A stretch of DNA of 64,000 nt from Antedon mediterranea. Lineage: Eukaryota; Echinodermata; Crinoidea; Comatulida; Antedonidae. The translations under genes were made by a program, and so were the position numbers. The stretch's first letter is position 1, and the number at the start of each line of letters is the position of its first letter. The notes beneath the pieces are model-generated. The model saw only the letters and a list, made by a program, of their open reading frames with translations. It made no database searches and had not been told where the DNA came from. This document shows positions 19,796 through 31,775 of the stretch, one piece after another. Location of the stretch: assembly GCF_964355755.1 (NCBI RefSeq), contig NC_092677.1:24090101-24154100 (forward strand). Direction: 5' to 3'.

Positions 19796-20954
19796 TGTGT
19801 AATATTTTCTCGTTTTCTGAAATTGAATAATTGAAGTGACAATACTGTTACTCTCAACGACACCTGCCTTCCTCTCTCTCCCCAAGAAACAAACTTTTTT
19901 TGAAATACTACAATACAATACCCAGGCTGATTTCTCATGAGTCTAATTAGAATGTATTTACAGTAGCTGTAATGAAGGATTAATAATGTTTACAAAAGCT
20001 TGGTTCTGGCCCTTTTAGTTCAGCTCTATTCTTACAGATTCCATCGAGATCTTATAGCTTCTATTATCATTTTTTTCAGTAGTATTCCTTTGATTCTGAA
20101 TATATTTCACAAGCATAAACAGTTGCCCAGAACAGGTACGGCCACCAACTACTGGAACATTTTTTATACGTTATTTGAAATCTTTCCACTAGGATTCTGA
20201 TCATGTTGATACCTTATTAACCTTATTATTCCATTTGCCTAGAAAGAGGGAATGGCTAGAATATTAAATTTTACTAACATTCAGTTTTGTAATTTTTGTT
20301 ATACATTTTTATTAAATTTTTCTTATTAAAGTTACATTTTTATAGGTCAATATAGTTTAGATAAAAGCAAGTCAAGGTTGTGTGGCAGCTGCACGGATGC
20401 TGTGTGACATCAATTTAATGACATAATTTGTAAGATTTTAATTATTTATACAGTATTTCACATAATTTTTTAGGATGAAAATGTCAAACATGTTTAAAAA
20501 AAAAATTGTGCAACAGACTACTCTTATCATCATTCGATGATGTAACAAACAAGATTGTTTTTCGCAACTTAGCATCATAAATTTGATGGAGTGGGTTTCT
20601 ATGCATAGCAAGCCTGTAACCAGTAATGGTTCTATGGTTTGAAGGAATGCCACCTTTCTTGAACCTTTTCAAAATAAACACCTTCTCCTCCTTAACGTTT
20701 TCCATCTTCCGACATTGCGCTTTCCACAATTTGTTTCCATTTTTGTCTGTTTATGGCAGGATGGTTTATGACTAGACGGGATATACTAATACTGTAGGCC
20801 AAACAAGCCTTTTCATTTTGTTTCTTTTTGTTGAAAAGTAAATCACCTTGTAACAATCTTTAAAGATTTGGATCTACTGTATATGGACAGAAGATGCATT
20901 ATGGACTTCCACACAATGTCAATAAAAAGATTCTACCTTTGATTTTTACTTCGG
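19796..20954. other. AT-rich stretch, nothing recognised
   Basis: Two overlapping minus-strand frames at 20438-20729 (71 and 81 codons) match no family and have no splice context. Confidence 0.4.
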
Positions 20955-21015
20955 TTTAGTTGATTCTGGCGCTATACAAATACCTAAATTATTATTATTA
21001 TTATTATTAATTTTT
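20955..21015 (+). repeat. SINE family D tail fragment
   Basis: TTCTGGCGCTATACAAATACC is followed by (ATT)n, the usual end of family D and related LINE tails. Confidence 0.5.
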
Positions 21016-21675
21016 TTCTATTGTATACATTTTGGTAGGCGCTTTTGCCTAAATGATAATATGCTTTACCGTTGCTATATTATTTAAATTGCCGATTATC
21101 AACTTGGAAAAAATACTTCTAGTATTTTATTTCCACTAAATTTATTTTCATATTATTCTGTATAGTATAGCAGTAATTGTTTTTCAAAATGGTCCAGTTT
21201 AAAAGATAAAAACATAACAAAATAGGAAAATGAATAATTATTTAAATAATTTGCTTTCTAAAATAAAAAATGTTCAATCATTCCATTGTAGGGCCCACAG
21301 TACAGTAGCTCTCAGTATAAGCTGAATTGGTTTTACTATTTTCATATTTAATTTCTTGCCAATTTCATCAGCCTTTTCCAAAAAGTAAAAAATCATTACA
21401 ATCTTCAATCTCTTTAAAATGAGATTCATAATTTGAAAAGTAAATGAATTATTATTCATGTTTTTGACTTTTATATTCAAATCAAGGTAATTATTATCGC
21501 ATGTAAACTTTGTAAACATGATGTTAGCATAAAGTCAAGGTTATCAGTGTCCTACAGTCAATTACATACTTTTTTTAACAAGCTTCTCACAAAGCAGATG
21601 TTCAGAAAGGAGATACTCTATACAAAATCATAATTTCACTGAGATCTATAGTAGTTAGGAGTAATAAATATTTGT
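21016..21675. other. AT-rich stretch, nothing recognised
   Basis: A minus-strand frame at 21274-21519 (81 codons, Ile/Asn/Lys-rich) is composition-driven. Confidence 0.4.
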
Positions 21676-21800
21676 AATGGAGCTGTAGCTTGGTGGTAAA
21701 CAAGCTTGCCTGCTAATCCCAAAGTCCAATCCTGACCTGGGTATTGAAGTTATAATGAAATGAAATACTTTATCCATCCTGTAATAGATCGATGTTGGAA
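21676..21800 (+). repeat. tRNA-like SINE head remnant
   Basis: GGAGCTGTAGCTTGGTGGTAAA is an A-box-like head, with a degraded B box AAAGTCCAATCCTG at 21720-21733. The following TACTTTATCCATCCTG resembles SINE tails. No full-length partner found. Confidence 0.4.
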
Positions 21801-22445
21801 TGCATATGAAATAAAAAAACAAACAAAAATAACTTTAGAGGGACAGGGAGGGCCTAGTGAATGGTCGATTAAAATATGCGGGTTGGTGGGAGTATGACGG
21901 CTCATAAAATTATAACATAACATGCTCACAGGAGTGGAAAGTTAGTGCCTTGTAAAAAGTTAAATGCTTTTTGTGCAGTAGTCACAATTGTTTATTTTGC
22001 ACTTTTTAACCTGTTGAAAATTAAACAGCTTTCACTAATTTGTATATATTTAGTATTGTACTTAACCTAATTACTAGTTTACCTGTTGTAGATTTATGCA
22101 GACTTTCACTAAAATAGCATCGTAAGTGTGCAAAAGCTAGTTTAATGTATTCGGAGGTGTTTTTTTTCTTCATCAATTGAACTTTTCATCTGCTTTGACC
22201 TATGTTTTTGCACTTTGTGTCAATTGATTAAAGTAACGTAAGTAGTTGAAAGCACAACTCATTAACCTGATTCTGCCTCGATCAGAAATTTAGTAGTGAT
22301 TATATCAAATGGATAGGCAATGTAAAATGTGCAATTTATAATTTCAGTTAAAACAGCCTAATGTTGTAATATTGTGTAACACACTGTAGTGAATATGTTC
22401 ACATTTACAGTACCAAATTGTTGTTGTTTTTATTGATTCCACACA
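21801..22445. other. AT-rich stretch, nothing recognised
   Basis: No feature seen. Confidence 0.4.
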
Positions 22446-22478
22446 AAATAAATATAATAATTAAGTAACAATAAACAT

Positions 22479-22519
<41 letters not shown>

Positions 22520-22735
22520 CATATACATATATATACATATACATATATATATATATATACATATATACATATATATATACATATATACATATATACACAT
22601 ATATACATATATACATATATATACATAAATACATAAATAAATAAATATAATAATTAAGTAACAATAAACATATATAAATATATATATATATATATATATG
22701 TTTATTGTTACTTAATTATTATATTTATTTTGAAG
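22446..22735. repeat. AT/ATAC microsatellite bounded by direct and inverted copies
   Basis: AATATAATAATTAAGTAACA plus ATAAACATATATAAATA occurs at 22450 and again directly at 22645. It occurs inverted at 22698-22735 (TGTTTATTGTTACTTAATTA), giving a long hairpin over 22636-22735. Between lie about 150 bp of TATATACATA repeats. Two frames of Tyr-Ile-Cys repeats are artefacts. Confidence 0.8.
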
Positions 22736-22886
22736 AAAGATGTGTGGCTGGTGGAAAGATACATAAACATAATCAAATATGACGAGTAAGATATACATAG
22801 TAAGAATATAAAATAAGAAGAAAAAAGACATAAATAAATAAAACAATAGTATAAACTAGAATTTAATTTGTCACTTTGACGAATTA

Positions 22887-24014
22887 TAGGTGATCATTTT
22901 TATCATTTTACTGAAATTAATTTTTTTTTACATGCACGTTCATTAACATACGATCTGAAAATGTATGCCATCCTATTATACGCTTATAGTGCTGAGTTGT
23001 TCATATTACATGCCATATACAATATGTACAGTATATAATGTATATCTATATACAGTGTAGCATAGGTGAAATTACGGGACACACATCATGTTCTAATTTT
23101 TTGGTATGATGGAATTATCAAAATAAACTCAAAGATGACAATTTCGAAAGGTAATGAAATGAGCAAATAAATATAAGAATTGGAAGAGAATTTAGCACGT
23201 AGAAGCGCTGTGCGCGCTCTTTGAAATTTGTATAACTGTGACGAAAAAGATGAAAAAACTACTTTTTAACTTCAACTGGCCATATGTTAACTTCACAACA
23301 TCCGATAGGCTTGATTTTTATATGAATTCATATCTACATTTCATCAGCTTTCATAATAAATTACAATAATCAAGGTAACCTTCAATTCTGAATAGCTGTA
23401 AGATATTAAAATTTACGGCGAAGGTCAAATTACACGACCTACGTTATTCCTAAGTTTTTACGAGTAGTGACGTCATCAAAATAAAATAGTGGCAAGTCAT
23501 GAGAAAGTCAATTAATTGAGCAATCACATACTAAAATTTGAGCAAAAATCGGGTACAAAATAACAGAGATGCGTTCTATTGAATGTGATAAAATATGACG
23601 AAAGAGAAAAAAAACTTAATTTTAAATTCAAGTGGCCATTTGATGACGTCACAACGTAAAATGTGTACATGAATTCATATCTACAACTCAATGGCTTCTA
23701 GAATAAGTTAAAAAAATTGGGGGTCATCGTGCATTCTGAAGAATTATTTTCATTTTAAAAATGCCTTATTTTTTACCATTTTCAGCACTTTGATGCAATT
23801 AATTTGCGCATTTTGTCATTTTGAACCTTCTCATATAGCGCTATTTTAAGTCGGAACTGACTCAAATTTGGTAAATGTACTAAGGATGGTGAGCAAAATG
23901 CGATTTCTAAAAAAAAAAAATTTTTGCGCACACACAATCTGTACAAAAAGAAATAAATAATAAAGATTTTATACAAACAATAGGTGATCATTTTATTTTA
24001 AATGATCACCTAAT
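22887..24014. mobile_element. Non-autonomous TIR element with AGGTGATCATTT ends, 1.13 kb
   Basis: TAGGTGATCATTTT at 22887 and AAATGATCACCTA at 24000-24012 are inverted. An extra internal copy at 23982-23994 makes a perfect right-end palindrome TAGGTGATCATTT-tattt-AAATGATCACCTA. The body holds two diverged direct repeats of about 330 bp (23090-23420 and 23450-23760), each with a TGTGACGAAA/ATGACGAAAG-like piece, CAACTGGCCAT/CAAGTGGCCAT, a CACAACRT site and ATGAATTCATATCTACA. No transposase frame. Confidence 0.7.
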
Positions 24015-24268
24015 TATTAAATAAATGAATCATAAGCGTATAAACTTTAGCATTTGCTAAACCAATAATCCATTTCAATTCACTAATAATTTCAAATACT
24101 TTTCTGTTTGTTTGGACATTGGTATCTAGAATAATATGAATGAAACACCTAAAAAAGAATTATAAAAAAGCCCGACCGACCCAAAAATTTTTTTAAATAT
24201 GGTGGGTTAAAAAAAAAATTGAATTGCATCCTCTATTGTTTTATTTTAGACCTTTGACCAGTAGTATC
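24015..24268. other. AT-rich stretch, nothing recognised
   Basis: No feature seen. Confidence 0.4.
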
Positions 24269-24661
24269 TTAAGCCGGCGCATACTTTCTATTGGCTGAGC
24301 CAACTGGCACGAAAAGTACTTTGTTCACAGTGTGCACCGGACAATTTGTGAGGAATCAGCCACACGTGCCGCTGAGGAAAATATATATCGTGTTTAATAT
24401 TTTTTGTCACGCATGTCATTTTCCTCAAGTGTATGCCAAACGTGAGCTAACAGCTCACTGCGCATGAAATGTATTATATTTGTTATAGTATGTCCGCGTG
24501 CGCTGTATAGCGTAGTGAGTAATATCCAAACAAAGAAAATATTTAGTTTAGTATACGTCCGATAGAAACGGGATCACAGTTTGCGACAATTTCTTGCGAA
24601 AAGTGTTATTCATGCCATTTGGCTCAGCCGATAGCTACAGTACAGTGTGCGCCGGGCTTTA
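24269..24661. mobile_element. TTA-flanked MITE, 387 bp (PIF/Harbinger-like target)
   Basis: Left AGCCGGCGCATACTTTCTAT and right AGCCCGGCGCACACTGTACT (reversed) are inverted. The match then continues through GGCTGAGCCAACTGGCA after a small offset. TTA lies on both sides (24269-24271 and 24659-24661). The interior is CpG-richer (CACGTG, GTCCGCGTGCGCTG) and has no open frame of note. Confidence 0.7.
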
Positions 24662-26995
24662 GTAGACCAAACAAATTGTATAATGTTTTATTCCAAATTT
24701 ATTTAATTAATTTATGCTGTGCTTGTGCAACAATTTTGTTAGAACTATAGTATTAATTTTTTTTTGCGAAATTTGTAATATTAATTTTATAATATTGCAT
24801 TTAAAGTGTTACAAAATATAAACTAAAAACTTTTTCTATGTTAAATATTAATATCATATCAAAAATAAATATTAAAATAATGCAATTTTTATTTTTCCAG
24901 TCATTTCCTGGATCAGAAAAGTAATTCACAATGCTAGGTGTACATATTCCAGTTTTTTTGGAACATTATTAATTTAATGGAAATTTATTGTATGCCTTCA
25001 TGACTAAATATAGTACGCCATTCGTTTTCAGTTGATCACTTCATCCAATGATCCCAGAGATTGTTGCAGCACGGCTAATTACAAATTCATGACTGTATCC
25101 AACTATATATGATTGTTGTGATAAAGATGCAAAGTGATTATTTTGTACTAAAATTAGATAGCGTTATTTGTATAGACCCAACCAACTTTGATAGGAATCC
25201 AATTGAATTCTGTTTAAATGTAGGATTATGTCGACATGGAACTTGACACAACTCAACTCTGCTTCGACAACTGACCTCAACTGAATATGATATAAACGCA
25301 GTTGTGTTGTGTTGAGTTGAACGTGTTCTAGTTTTCCTTAACTGAAATGAAAGGAGCCAAACGCAAAAATAATTAAATCGCGTCATGATGCGGTAGGTGA
25401 CCATGACTATACTGATCAGTTAGATTACTGTAAACATAGTACTCGCATACTTGTTCCTTTTTATTTATTTTTTCATTTATTTTTTTTATTTACCGTTCTG
25501 TTGCTTGGAAGTTGACAAAGGCGATTTTGCCGAAGTACTGTAGTTCGTTGAATTTACAGCAACATAGATTAGCTTCATTCTGGTGACCCTGCCGCCTTTG
25601 TAATCAATAATGTTTCTTTTGTCAGTGCATGTGGTATTGTTTATTTATAGCTATTTATATTTCATAACTAGCAAATTATACATTTTGTAAAAGTACAATT
25701 GGTTTAATGCGAAATGTACAAAATGCAATAATGCAAATTTACATAAGAATAATAATATTTTCACATCATAAGATGAAAAATGAAAATGTTATTTTTGCAA
25801 TATTTGGATCAAGAGTAAGGTTAATTTCGTAAATGGTGACCTATATATTTATTATAGTTAAGAACCTAATGTTCCAAATATTAAGTATTTGAAACTGTTT
25901 TTGTTATCCCAATATTAATTAGATCTTGATTTCTTTTGATATATAAAATACTGGAAGTACACCTTTTTTTTGCCATTTCAAATTTGTAATATTTCGGCAT
26001 ATTGTTTTGCAGCGCGCTAGGCCTAAATGTTAGATAACTATACTGAATAAAACTTTAATTCTTATACTTTCAGTTAAGATTTATTTGTGTACTTTAGATA
26101 AAAAAAGTATCTATCGTATATCCACAAACTTCTACAAAACATTTTTCCTCACAGAAATTTTATAAACTTTTGACAGACACACCACAATTAGAACTATTTT
26201 AATATCATACGTCTTAAATTTGCTGTTCGCCAGTATTTATATACTTAATTTTTTTAAATAATAAATAACACTTTAATTTGAAAATGTTAAAGCAATATAA
26301 AGATGCTGTACAGTACATGATACAGTAGGTCATCCTAGAATCAGAATAGCGCCACCATAGTTGAATTTTTTTGGTCAATATTTAACTTGTGTAAAGAAAG
26401 CATATAAGATATTATCACACAACTCAGTGTGTATTTTATGAGGTGTTGTTTAAAAAATGTTCAATACATGACTCCCTATTCCACATTATTATCAAGGACA
26501 GAAATATATTGATGAACCATCAACAATGCTTTTTGTATCTTAGTTACAGTATTTTGTCACGTTTAAACACATTCTGTGCTCCCTAATGTCATAATCATTT
26601 TTCTAAATGTTGTTGTCTAAACAAATTATGTACAGAACCAATATTTTCTAATTGAAATTTTGTTTTAATATGCTATATAACTGGGAGGATATGATGTTTT
26701 TTATCTTTTTTTAGTATTTTGTATTTTGATAACCTGCCTTATTTTGTTGGAACACTCATTTTTTAATAGGAACAATTAAGCACATTAATATCCACAGACT
26801 CAGACAATTTCAGTTTTTTAAGTTTTTAGTTTGGTGAATGATTTTATCCATCCAACGAACAGTCAAGTTTTGGCTGTTTTCATTTTATAAAAACTTCACT
26901 GTGCTTTGACAAGAATATGTGTTGTAATGTATGGGTCTTAATGTATTATATTAGATTATTATTTTTTATATTAAATAATGTTTTTGGACACATTT
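24662..26995. other. AT-rich stretch, nothing recognised
   Basis: A minus-strand 88-codon frame at 25138-25404 spans a Ser/Thr/Arg-rich patch with an internal ACACAACTCAACTC/GTTGTGTTGAGTTGA inverted motif. No family recognised. Nothing else supported. Confidence 0.35.
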
Positions 26996-27102
26996 ACGGC
27001 CGCCATCTTGTTGGTTCCCCCTCCTGTTGGAATCACTTTTCAGTCTGGAGTACGCCCTCTAGTGTTCTTATTACATCTCTCTATATATGGCTCTGGCTTA
27101 CC

Positions 27103-27190
27103 GAAATGTCTAGCGCCCTCGGGACCACAGGCTGGCCAAATGTCTAGCGCCCTCGGACCACAGGCTGGCCATAAAAGAACCACAGGCTGG
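27103..27190. repeat. Short tandem repeat, 33-bp unit, about 2.6 copies
   Basis: CCRAAATGTCTAGCGCCCTC followed by GGACCACAGGCTGG is repeated at 27102 and 27137, then a partial unit ending ACCACAGGCTGG at 27190. It sits just 3' of the LINE remnant on the minus strand. Confidence 0.75.
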
Positions 27191-27214
27191 CTGTGTGTTT
27201 GACGACCCCTGCTC

Positions 27215-27464
27215 TTCCTGCTTGGATGCAACGCATCTTCGATAATCGTCCATACATCGCTCGTCTCACCTGTATGTATGTGTACAGTACACTGTAGGTC
27301 CGCGTGTGAAAAGTTTGATCGAATTCTCTCTGAATGTTTTATCATCCATGTTGTAATCGGTCTTCCTTTAGATATTTCACTGAACTTCTTCAATTTTTGA
27401 CACAGATCATATAACCATACCATGTCATCAGCCTTTTCTTTATTTCCTTGCTCCACTCATTCTC
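27215..27464 (-). pseudogene. LINE polyprotein C-terminal tail, frameshifted
   Basis: Minus-strand translation gives EWSKEIKKRLMTWYGYMICV in one frame, then in another KGRPITTWM, continuing after a further shift as DNIQREFDQTF, and later VWTIIEDALHPSR. Together these follow the usual end of CR1/RTE/L2-type LINE proteins: a K-R-L-x-W-Y/F-G-H motif, a G-R-P-x-T-T-W-M-D motif, then a W-x-x-x-I/V-x-D-A-x-H-P close to the terminus. At least two frameshifts separate the blocks, so it is a dead, 5'-truncated copy. A reading frame can be followed across 27040-27456, but its last part is tandem repeat, not protein. Confidence 0.65.
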
Positions 27465-29073
27465 ACTTTCCCCTCCCCTCCACCCCACCTGTTTTTGTTG
27501 TACATTTGTTTATTTTCTCGGGCAACCAGAAACCTGTAGCTAACCTACTATAGTATCTCATTAAACAGTAAAGCCAAATAAATGGTGCACTAGATTTCAG
27601 TCAAGTTCTTATAACAATGTCACTCTGACTTTGTTTCCTAGTTCATAAATAAAAAGTAGGTTATTACAGTGTAACTCATCTTCTAGCCACCCCTCGTTTG
27701 TTATATTGTCATGCATTCCTTCATATTGAAAAATTACTCTGTATAGCAGGTGATAATTTGCTCGCCTCTGTCTTTGTGAGCTTCGATCAGTAAAACATGA
27801 TATGTGACATGTATGATTGATTTGGTTAGTAGATGCCGTATTTTACCCTATATTATCGCAATCATAAAGATGTTCCTGTATAGGTGTTGTACATCTTGTC
27901 TTGATCTTATCGATCAATCATTTAGTCAACAATACTGCAGTTTTGTATCACCTTCTAACCTTACTCCATTAAAAAAAGTCATGACATAGTTATGAATACA
28001 TTGTATTTAAAAATAAGTAACAATATATTTTGCTTTATTTTAAAATACAATAATGAGTATATATTAGATATAAGAATAAAATAATAGAAAGATTGTATAT
28101 ACTTCATAACCTTTTACCAAATAAATATACACTCACAAGTATAAAGAATTAATATCGAAAGTTAAATAAGGAAAAAAGGTCATTGACCGAAACGAACATT
28201 AAATAGTTCATCAGATTAAAGTTGAAACCATTTTAGTAATAATTGCAGGTTTCTTAATTGAAATTAATAATTTAATGAAGTTATATTAATTTATTCTTAT
28301 TATTAAATGTAAAATTATGTGTGGGGTTTAAATTAAGAACATAATGTAAACTTAAAAAGAAATTAATTAAGATATTTATTAATTATATGTATTAAATAAC
28401 TTTTGACCAAAGAAAATTAATGAGAAACCAAACCAAAATGCAATTGATAAAAATGCAGCAAGATAAAAAATGACAGTTGTAAATAAACATGGAATTTATT
28501 TAACATTTGTATTTATTTATTTAAAAATCTTACATTTATCTTGTTCAATTTATTTGAAGTGTTTCATGTGTTAATTATTAACTGATGTTTCAATGCTATA
28601 GTTGTTTAATCATCGAGAACAGTCATTGTTCTCTCAACGACTTCCTTCCCTTTTTAAATAATTGATCGGTCCAACATTGACCTCTTGAAATCTGTAGTAG
28701 AATCTGGCCTGTGGCATGACCTGCCCACTTATTTACAGTCCCAGCATGTATGAAACAGGTAGTGAAGCTGCTCATAAGCAATATACCTTAGCAGTGGCTG
28801 TTGACTTGCGTCAGGTCTGCACAGGTCAGGCTCATTTACATGCTTACTTGTAATATTGTCGTGGAGTTTCAGCTGATAAAAGCTACTAGGCTGTTGACAT
28901 TGGCTGTACAACTGCATGCCAACGAACAGCTAATACTTGGAGAACATACCATACTTTGGGACTTTACCATCTACAAAATATTACCGAGATATACGAGTTT
29001 AGCGGTAAATAACAGGACTATATGGCTTTTGCCTTTTTAAACCTTGATTTGTTGTATGTCACTGTAGTAAACA
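27465..29073. other. AT-rich stretch; possible upstream region of the exon at 29074
   Basis: No exon with good splice signals is seen. The part at 28730-29040 is less AT-rich than its surroundings and could be promoter or 5' leader for the candidate exon that follows (inference). Overlapping frames at 28729-28917 (-) and 28801-29040 (+) match nothing. Confidence 0.35.
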
Positions 29074-29136
29074 ATGGGTAATGCACATATACATTCTGTT
29101 ATTCAGGAAAATTATAATCGAGACTTACAAAAAAAG
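29074..29136 (+). CDS. Candidate first coding exon, possibly N-myristoylated protein
   Basis: The ATG has a good context (AAACAATGG: A at -3, G at +4). The exon encodes 21 residues, beginning MGNAHIHS and ending NRDLQKK, and stops at a strong donor AAG|GTAAGA in phase 0. Read without splicing, the frame runs to 29310 but turns into low-complexity AT-driven sequence right after the donor, supporting a real exon boundary there. Gly at position 2 followed by Asn is common in myristoylated proteins, though Ser/Thr is absent at position 6. I cannot assign a family from 21 residues. No following exon was found in the window with confidence. Confidence 0.4.
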
Positions 29137-29513
29137 GTAAGACTTTTGCTTATTAAAACCCATAAATTTTCCACTGTTTGTTTTTATTATAGTAAACAGT
29201 ATGTTGTTTGTGTTTCTTGTCCTTGGGTTTCATTGTTCACTGTGGATAATAATAAAAACATTAAAAATCAGTTAACACAATATGTTATGTTATTATGTTT
29301 CTATGACTGATTTTAGAATCATACTATGATTCACAGGTATGAATGTTTATTTTGATTAACCCAAAAATAGTTGTTATTTTGTCCTTGAAAATTAATAATA
29401 TGTACAGTATGATAGAATATGGTTTATTTTATGGATTATAAAATGATAAGCAAAAAGTTATTTAAAAAAAAAATAAAACTCTTAGCATTATTATGATTAA
29501 TATAGTTAGCTTT

Positions 29514-29785
29514 GCAAATCCAGAAGGTTATATAGCATAATCGATAAAGATGACTTGTGTTCATAATGTGGGTCAGATAGTGTAAAATGTGGTCATTCAT
29601 AATTGTTGCTTCACCAATGATTGACCAAACATTACATTTTATTTTTTTAAATTTTAAGCAAAGGGAGGATTATGTGGTAGACTTTGCCAATAATCCAGAA
29701 AGGTTATATTATATGTAAATCGGCTAAAAGGATGAGTTGTGATCATAATGTGGGTCAGAGTGGTGTAAAATGTGGTCATTTAAGA
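29514..29785. repeat. Direct duplication, about 90 bp, two copies
   Basis: TTTGC(A/C)AATCCAGAA, CATAATGTGGGTCAGA and TGTAAAATGTGGTCATT occur in order at 29514-29605 and 29690-29785. Confidence 0.75.
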
Positions 29786-30249
29786 TTAATGCAAACTTTG
29801 ATGTTTTTCATTCATAATCTCATCAGATGTGGTTAGATTTGTTGTAATACTTTTGAGTCACATAGTTAATTTGTTCAGTGTCCTATTTGTTATCATTTTA
29901 TTATGTGACCTCGTCCGACTAATTGAAAGCTTGCTTGTTCAGTAGTCTAGTGGTTACATTTGACAATTCATTTTCTAATTTGATAATAATGTTTTATATA
30001 GTAACATTATACTGTACAACTAGTAGTACTGATAATAATTAATTTTACCTAATAACTGATTAATTAATAATAACAACTATTGGAGAACTTTTAATATCCA
30101 CACTCATCTATTAATTTAGTTTTAGCGGTTTTTAGCCTAGGCTTTTGCAACCTACCAGGCCTGTGTCACTACAACTACTGCAATGTGTAAGACTAAGAGT
30201 GAATTCTCTTTTCTGTTGATCCAACAAATCGAAAAGTACGAAAACCTTA

Positions 30250-30525
30250 TGTAAGGGTGTTTGAATACTGATCATAAGATCGAGGTTCAAATTCAACTCT
30301 CGTCGCGTTGCTTGTATGCAAGATACTTTACTTACGTTTGCCTCTCTCCACCACCCAGGTGTATAAATAGGAACCTGGTTAGATCAAGACACAACTTTGC
30401 GCTGATTACTAGCTGCATTACGGGAGTATGTTTCCATACGTGTTTGATCAAGAAAAAATGACTGGGGTAATAATGTTCAGCGCTTGAGGTTTCACAACAT
30501 TCCAGGATATTATTATTATTAAATA
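30250..30525 (+). repeat. SINE family D, near-complete copy
   Basis: B box GAGGTTCAAATTC near 30282, then TTACGTTTGCCTCTCTCCAC, CACCCAGGTGTATAAATAGG, GACTGGGGTAATAATGTTCA and (ATT)n at 30510-30520. Closest to the copy at 1-312. Confidence 0.8.
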
Positions 30526-31104
30526 CAAAGTATTGCATTTGCATTTTGCAATGATCCAAATGTAATTTCAAGAATGAATTGTTGCTTTTGTAATTCATGA
30601 AATATCCACCGTGCTATAAAACAGTCTATAGTCTTTATGAGTATTTGGCTAGGGTTTAAAAATGACTTTATCCAAGCTTGTATACCAACCTATATTCTCT
30701 AATAACATTCTCTACACTCAACAAAAACAAGCAATCCGATGAAAAGCAATGTGAGTAACAATTTAAATTAAAAATAATAAGTTTATTTATAATCGAGATA
30801 ATGTCATTTACTGTGCCTTTAGCATCCGAGAATGAGTCTCAACAATACAACAATATTTTATGTATAATTATAGAAAAAAATATTTTGTTTAAATAGTGAT
30901 TTTTTGCTGGACATTTTTTATCAACCCAGATGATTGGTTACAAATATGAATTTACTTTTTAATGAATTGTGACAACATAAATTCAATGATTGAAATTGTC
31001 TATTTTCAAAACAAGATATGTTATAGCTTTGAAACATAGGGTATTGGTTGTATAATCTATATTTGTAATGTCAAGAATCTTATTAATTTAAATATTGTGG
31101 TAAT
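30526..31104. other. AT-rich stretch, nothing recognised
   Basis: No feature seen. Confidence 0.4.
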
Positions 31105-31107
31105 GTT

Positions 31108-31130
31108 ATGGAGGTATATACCTCCATGGT
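31108..31130. repeat. Short palindrome, ATGGAGGTAT core
   Basis: ATGGAGGTATATACCTCCAT is fully self-complementary and shares its core with the palindrome at 14008-14052. Confidence 0.7.
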
Positions 31131-31775
31131 AGTACAGAGTATGTTTATATTTCTTTATACTTGCCTTCAGGCAGACCGCATATGAATGTCACGCAATGCT
31201 AGCTTGCAGCCCTTTTGTCCTCAGTTTCAGGTCAAGGCTTTTAGAAAGTTTCTTGACCTTTCCATCTTATATTACATCCCATATTTGACCTCCAATACAA
31301 AAGTTCATTGATTAAGATCTTTGATATTTTCATTTTCATAAACTTGAAACAAATTTATTAATCAACATACACTGTTTGTATTTTGTATTCATTATTGTAT
31401 GATAAAAGTATGTTATTGTAATAAGACATTTTATGAGGTTAAATATTGATTACTTTGCACTTTTCAACTCCCCAGGGTTCAGGAAATCTTAATATTTATA
31501 ATTCTTAGAAAATAAAATAGTAAAAATATTGTTTGATGATGTCATCATCATATATTTACCATTTTTAATTTTAAAATTGAATCTTAATAGGATTTGTATT
31601 ATTTCAAGATTTTTTACATTAATAAAGCATGTTCAAACTAACTTGTTTTTAAAATAATGAATTAATTAAATTGGTGACCTATAGTACCCACCAAAATGTA
31701 GAGATTTTAGACAGTTTACGAAGCCAACTTACCAGGGTAGATACAGCAACTAAGCAGGCCCTAACTAATATTGAC
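31131..31775. other. AT-rich stretch, nothing recognised
   Basis: A GC-richer patch at 31170-31260 (GACCGCATATGAATGTCACG) has no open frame or repeat partner here. Confidence 0.35.

Noticed and set aside
22405-22664. Two Tyr/Ile/Cys-repeat open frames
   Set aside because: Translation of a TATATACATA microsatellite, not protein coding.
25138-25404. 88-codon minus frame rich in Thr/Ser/Arg
   Set aside because: Contains an inverted CAACTCAA/TTGAGTTG motif, has no domain and no splice context.
26917-27202. Two plus-strand frames of 74-76 codons around a GCCGCCATCTTG motif
   Set aside because: The frames run through a 33-bp tandem repeat next to a LINE remnant. The motif resembles a YY1 site, but nothing else supports a promoter.
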